Origin: Bacteroidota bacterium | GTDB taxonomy: Bacteria; Bacteroidota; Bacteroidia; UKL13-3 | Length of the DNA: 64,000 bases | Reading direction: 5' to 3' | NCBI GenBank assembly: GCA_947460345.1 | Contig: CANHGM010000011.1 | Span: forward strand, 1-64,000 | Shown here: piece after piece, positions 62,221 through 64,000 of the stretch | Layout of the letters: each line of letters opens with the position of its first letter | Position numbering within the stretch: position 1 is the first letter of the stretch | Notes under the pieces: model-generated | The model's database searches: none | What the model was told of the DNA's origin: nothing | The model's input: the letters and a program-made list of their open reading frames with translations, nothing else | Position numbers and translations under genes: made by a program

Positions 62221-63267
62221 ATGCATTATAAACAACGAATAGAATCTATTGAATACCTGGGACATATACTTGAAGATGTAAACAGTGAACATTGGCAACC
62301 ATGTATCAGCAAGACCTATCAAGAAAATCAATGGTTTACACCTACCAATACTGTAAAAGCATTGTCAAACCTTGGAAACATGCTCAGCAAAGATTTAGTG
62401 AGCCAATGGCTTAATCAGTATAACATATCAGATGAAAGTTCAAATAAAAAGATAGGTATTATTATGGCTGGTAATATCCCATTAGTGGGCTTGCACGACT
62501 TGGTGAGTTGTATGATTGCAGGCCACGATGCTGTTATAAAAATGAGTAGGGATGACAAAGTTTTATTGCCATATTTATTAGAGCAATTGTTTAATAAATT
62601 CCCTTACTGGAAAGAACATATCACACTAGTAGACAAACTCACAACATATGATGCTGTAATAGCCACAGGCAGCAATAATACTTCGAGGCACTTTCAATAT
62701 TATTTTAAACATGTGCCGCACTTAATTAGAAAAAACAGGCACAGTGTAGCCATAATAAAAGGAGATGAAACCAAGTCTGATTTTGAATTATTAGCAGAAG
62801 ATTTGTTTTCATATTTTGGTTTGGGTTGCCGCAATGTCTCAAAATTTTATGTGCCTGAGCCTTTTGATTACCCAACATTTTATGACTCTATAGAATCTTT
62901 TAACGATATCAAAAACCATAATAAATACGCCAATAATCATACATATAACAAAGCTATTAATATTATGAATTTGGTAAAAATATATGATAACGACTTTTTG
63001 ATCTTATATGAAAGCGAGCAAGTGGGAAGTCCGGTGGCGGTGTGTCATTATGAGTTTTACAAGAACGAAGTAGATTTACAAAGACTATTACAAAGAGATG
63101 CAGAACATATACAATGTGTGGTAAAATCAAACCAAAATCCATTTGAAGTTACCATAGATGAACTAAAAGACAGAACATTTTTGTTTGGTGAAGCTCAATG
63201 CCCAAACCCTTGGGACTATGCTGACGGGGTTGATACTTTGCAATGGTTGATAGAGAGAAATCAATAA
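62221..63267 (+). CDS. LuxC-like acyl-CoA/acyl-protein reductase
   Basis: The 348-residue protein fits the LuxC family (PF05893), which reduces an activated fatty acid to an aldehyde with NADPH. It has the catalytic Cys203 in LGCRNVSKFYVP, a GIIMAGNIPLVGLHD nucleotide-binding region (about residue 79-93) and the C-terminal EAQCPNPWDYADGVDTLQWL. LuxC of Vibrio is ~480 residues, so this is a shorter Bacteroidota version. The LuxE-like partner is at 3956-4960. The phosphodiesterase gene follows 10 bp later. The product and its use are unknown; no luciferase is present. Confidence 0.83.
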   Translation: MHYKQRIESIEYLGHILEDVNSEHWQPCISKTYQENQWFTPTNTVKALSNLGNMLSKDLVSQWLNQYNISDESSNKKIGIIMAGNIPLVGLHDLVSCMIAGHDAVIKMSRDDKVLLPYLLEQLFNKFPYWKEHITLVDKLTTYDAVIATGSNNTSRHFQYYFKHVPHLIRKNRHSVAIIKGDETKSDFELLAEDLFSYFGLGCRNVSKFYVPEPFDYPTFYDSIESFNDIKNHNKYANNHTYNKAINIMNLVKIYDNDFLILYESEQVGSPVAVCHYEFYKNEVDLQRLLQRDAEHIQCVVKSNQNPFEVTIDELKDRTFLFGEAQCPNPWDYADGVDTLQWLIERNQ

Positions 63268-63277
63268 AAAATTATAT

Positions 63278-63799
63278 ATGATTAAAATAGGCCTTCTCTC
63301 AGATACTCATGGATATATAGACCCCAAAATATATACATACTTTGAACAAGTGGATGAGATATGGCATGCAGGAGATTGGGGTGTATATGAGGAGACATTT
63401 GTAAAACTAAAAGCTTTTAAACCTATAGTAAGAGGCGTTTATGGCAATATTGATGGCAGACAAATAAGAGCAGAATTTCCAGAGAAAAACATATATACAG
63501 TTGAAGGCTTAAAAGTGGCTATGATACATATAGGTGGATATCCCGGACGCTATGCCATGGACGTTAAAAAATGGTTAGAAGTAGTGAAGCCCGACTTATT
63601 TATATCAGGTCATTCGCATATATTAAAAGTGATACGTGACCCACGGTTACAACTCCTACATATGAACCCAGGAGCTGCTGGAAATGTGGGGTTCCATCAC
63701 GTTCGAACTGCTATCAGATTTTCTATAGACGCTGGAAAAATTATCCAACCAGAGGTGATAGAACTAGGTCCGAGAAGCTTGATGCAACCTGATGAATAA
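63278..63799 (+). CDS. Calcineurin-like phosphoesterase (MJ0936/YfcE type)
   Basis: The 173-residue protein is a small metallophosphoesterase with the ordered motifs GLLSDTHG (Asp and His), WHAGDWG, YGNIDGR, MIHIGGYPG and ISGHSHI, binding two metal ions. The family hydrolyses phosphodiesters such as cyclic nucleotides in test reactions; physiological substrates are mostly unknown. GNxDG replaces the more usual GNCD. It starts 10 bp after the LuxC-like gene, with which it is probably co-transcribed. Confidence 0.92.
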   Translation: MIKIGLLSDTHGYIDPKIYTYFEQVDEIWHAGDWGVYEETFVKLKAFKPIVRGVYGNIDGRQIRAEFPEKNIYTVEGLKVAMIHIGGYPGRYAMDVKKWLEVVKPDLFISGHSHILKVIRDPRLQLLHMNPGAAGNVGFHHVRTAIRFSIDAGKIIQPEVIELGPRSLMQPDE

Positions 63800-63806
63800 T
63801 ATATTA

Positions 63807-64000
63807 CTATAAATTAGTCAGCAGCCACGAAGTAATTTTACTAAACAAATGCAACCTGGTTTTACCACCGCTAATGCCATGGTTGCGGTTTGGGTAATAC
63901 TCTGAATCGAATTTGATATTGTTTTTAATCATGGCATCTACCATCGAAACAGAATTTTGGAAATGCACATTATCATCACCAGTTCCATGTATAATGATAA
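63807..64000 (-). CDS. Dipeptidyl peptidase IV (S9) C-terminus, gene cut by the window edge
   Basis: The reverse strand from the right edge reads IIHGTGDDNVHFQNSVSMVD, then ...YYPNRNHGISGGKTRLHLFS, ending in a TAG at 63807. HGTGDDNVHFQ carries the catalytic Asp and RNHGI the catalytic His of the prolyl oligopeptidase S9B family. About 64 codons are visible; the start and the serine nucleophile lie beyond the window. The enzyme usually removes X-Pro dipeptides in the periplasm. It is convergent with the phosphoesterase gene, 7 bp away. Confidence 0.85.
   Translation of the reverse strand, partial: IIIHGTGDDNVHFQNSVSMVDAMIKNNIKFDSEYYPNRNHGISGGKTRLHLFSKITSWLLTNL

Overview
The window is a 64-kb piece of an AT-rich genome (roughly two thirds A+T by eye) from the phylum Bacteroidota. 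Four things point there: type IX secretion (T9SS) C-terminal sorting domains on several secreted proteins, the gliding/T9SS lipoprotein GldD, Bacteroidota-type -7 boxes (TAnnTTTG) with no clear Shine-Dalgarno sequences, and an HU - TPR - mS38-like - RNase E/G gene row. I cannot name the genus. It is mostly chromosomal housekeeping sequence with a few accessory patches.

Layout. 0-7 kb: a 123-bp non-coding tandem repeat at the left edge, an Nramp-UspA metal transporter, a WG-repeat protein, a LuxE-like acyl-protein synthetase with a tiny acidic partner, and an intact IS1595-type insertion sequence with a perfect 8-bp target duplication. 6.5-14 kb: a CheY-like receiver, TlpA-like and thioredoxin proteins, Pcm, an oxidoreductase, a sensor kinase, and the HU/TPR/29-residue basic protein/RNase G row. 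14-20.5 kb: carB split into two genes with two small exported-protein genes between the halves, then ftsK. 20.5-30.5 kb: a REP-like palindrome, a GH16 / lipoprotein / S74-T9SS operon, a methyltransferase-glycosyltransferase fusion, a Fic protein with a repeated upstream motif, a Rieske protein with an outer-membrane protein, and an ECF sigma factor with a membrane partner. 30.5-40.2 kb: parE, a transporter and glycosyltransferase, phosphosulfolactate synthase with a phosphopantetheinyl transferase, purH, a hydrolase, gldD and tRNA-Arg(CCT). 40.2-49.8 kb: a CsgG-like protein, a striking array of six helically phased direct repeats, T9SS cargo proteins, a K+ channel, a secreted phospholipase D-like protein and a DUF255 protein. 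49.8-64 kb: cinA, a LutA-like protein, purB, LPS export genes (lptE, lptD, kdsD, lptB), an amidase, a Cu+ P-type ATPase, a ferredoxin, a LuxC-like reductase, a phosphodiesterase and the 3' end of a dipeptidyl peptidase IV gene.

How genes work together. LptB, LptD, LptE and KdsD serve lipopolysaccharide synthesis and export. GldD and the T9SS-tagged proteins belong to secretion and surface functions. LuxE-like and LuxC-like proteins together could activate and reduce a fatty acid to an aldehyde; the ferredoxin beside luxC is a possible electron partner. PurH, PurB and CarB are nucleotide biosynthesis.

The points most worth a second look are the 31-bp-phased repeat array at 41.5 kb, the split carB, the Fic upstream motif that shares an 11-mer with the IS ends, the dispersed LuxC/LuxE pair, and a strong excess of TATATA in genes and spacers.
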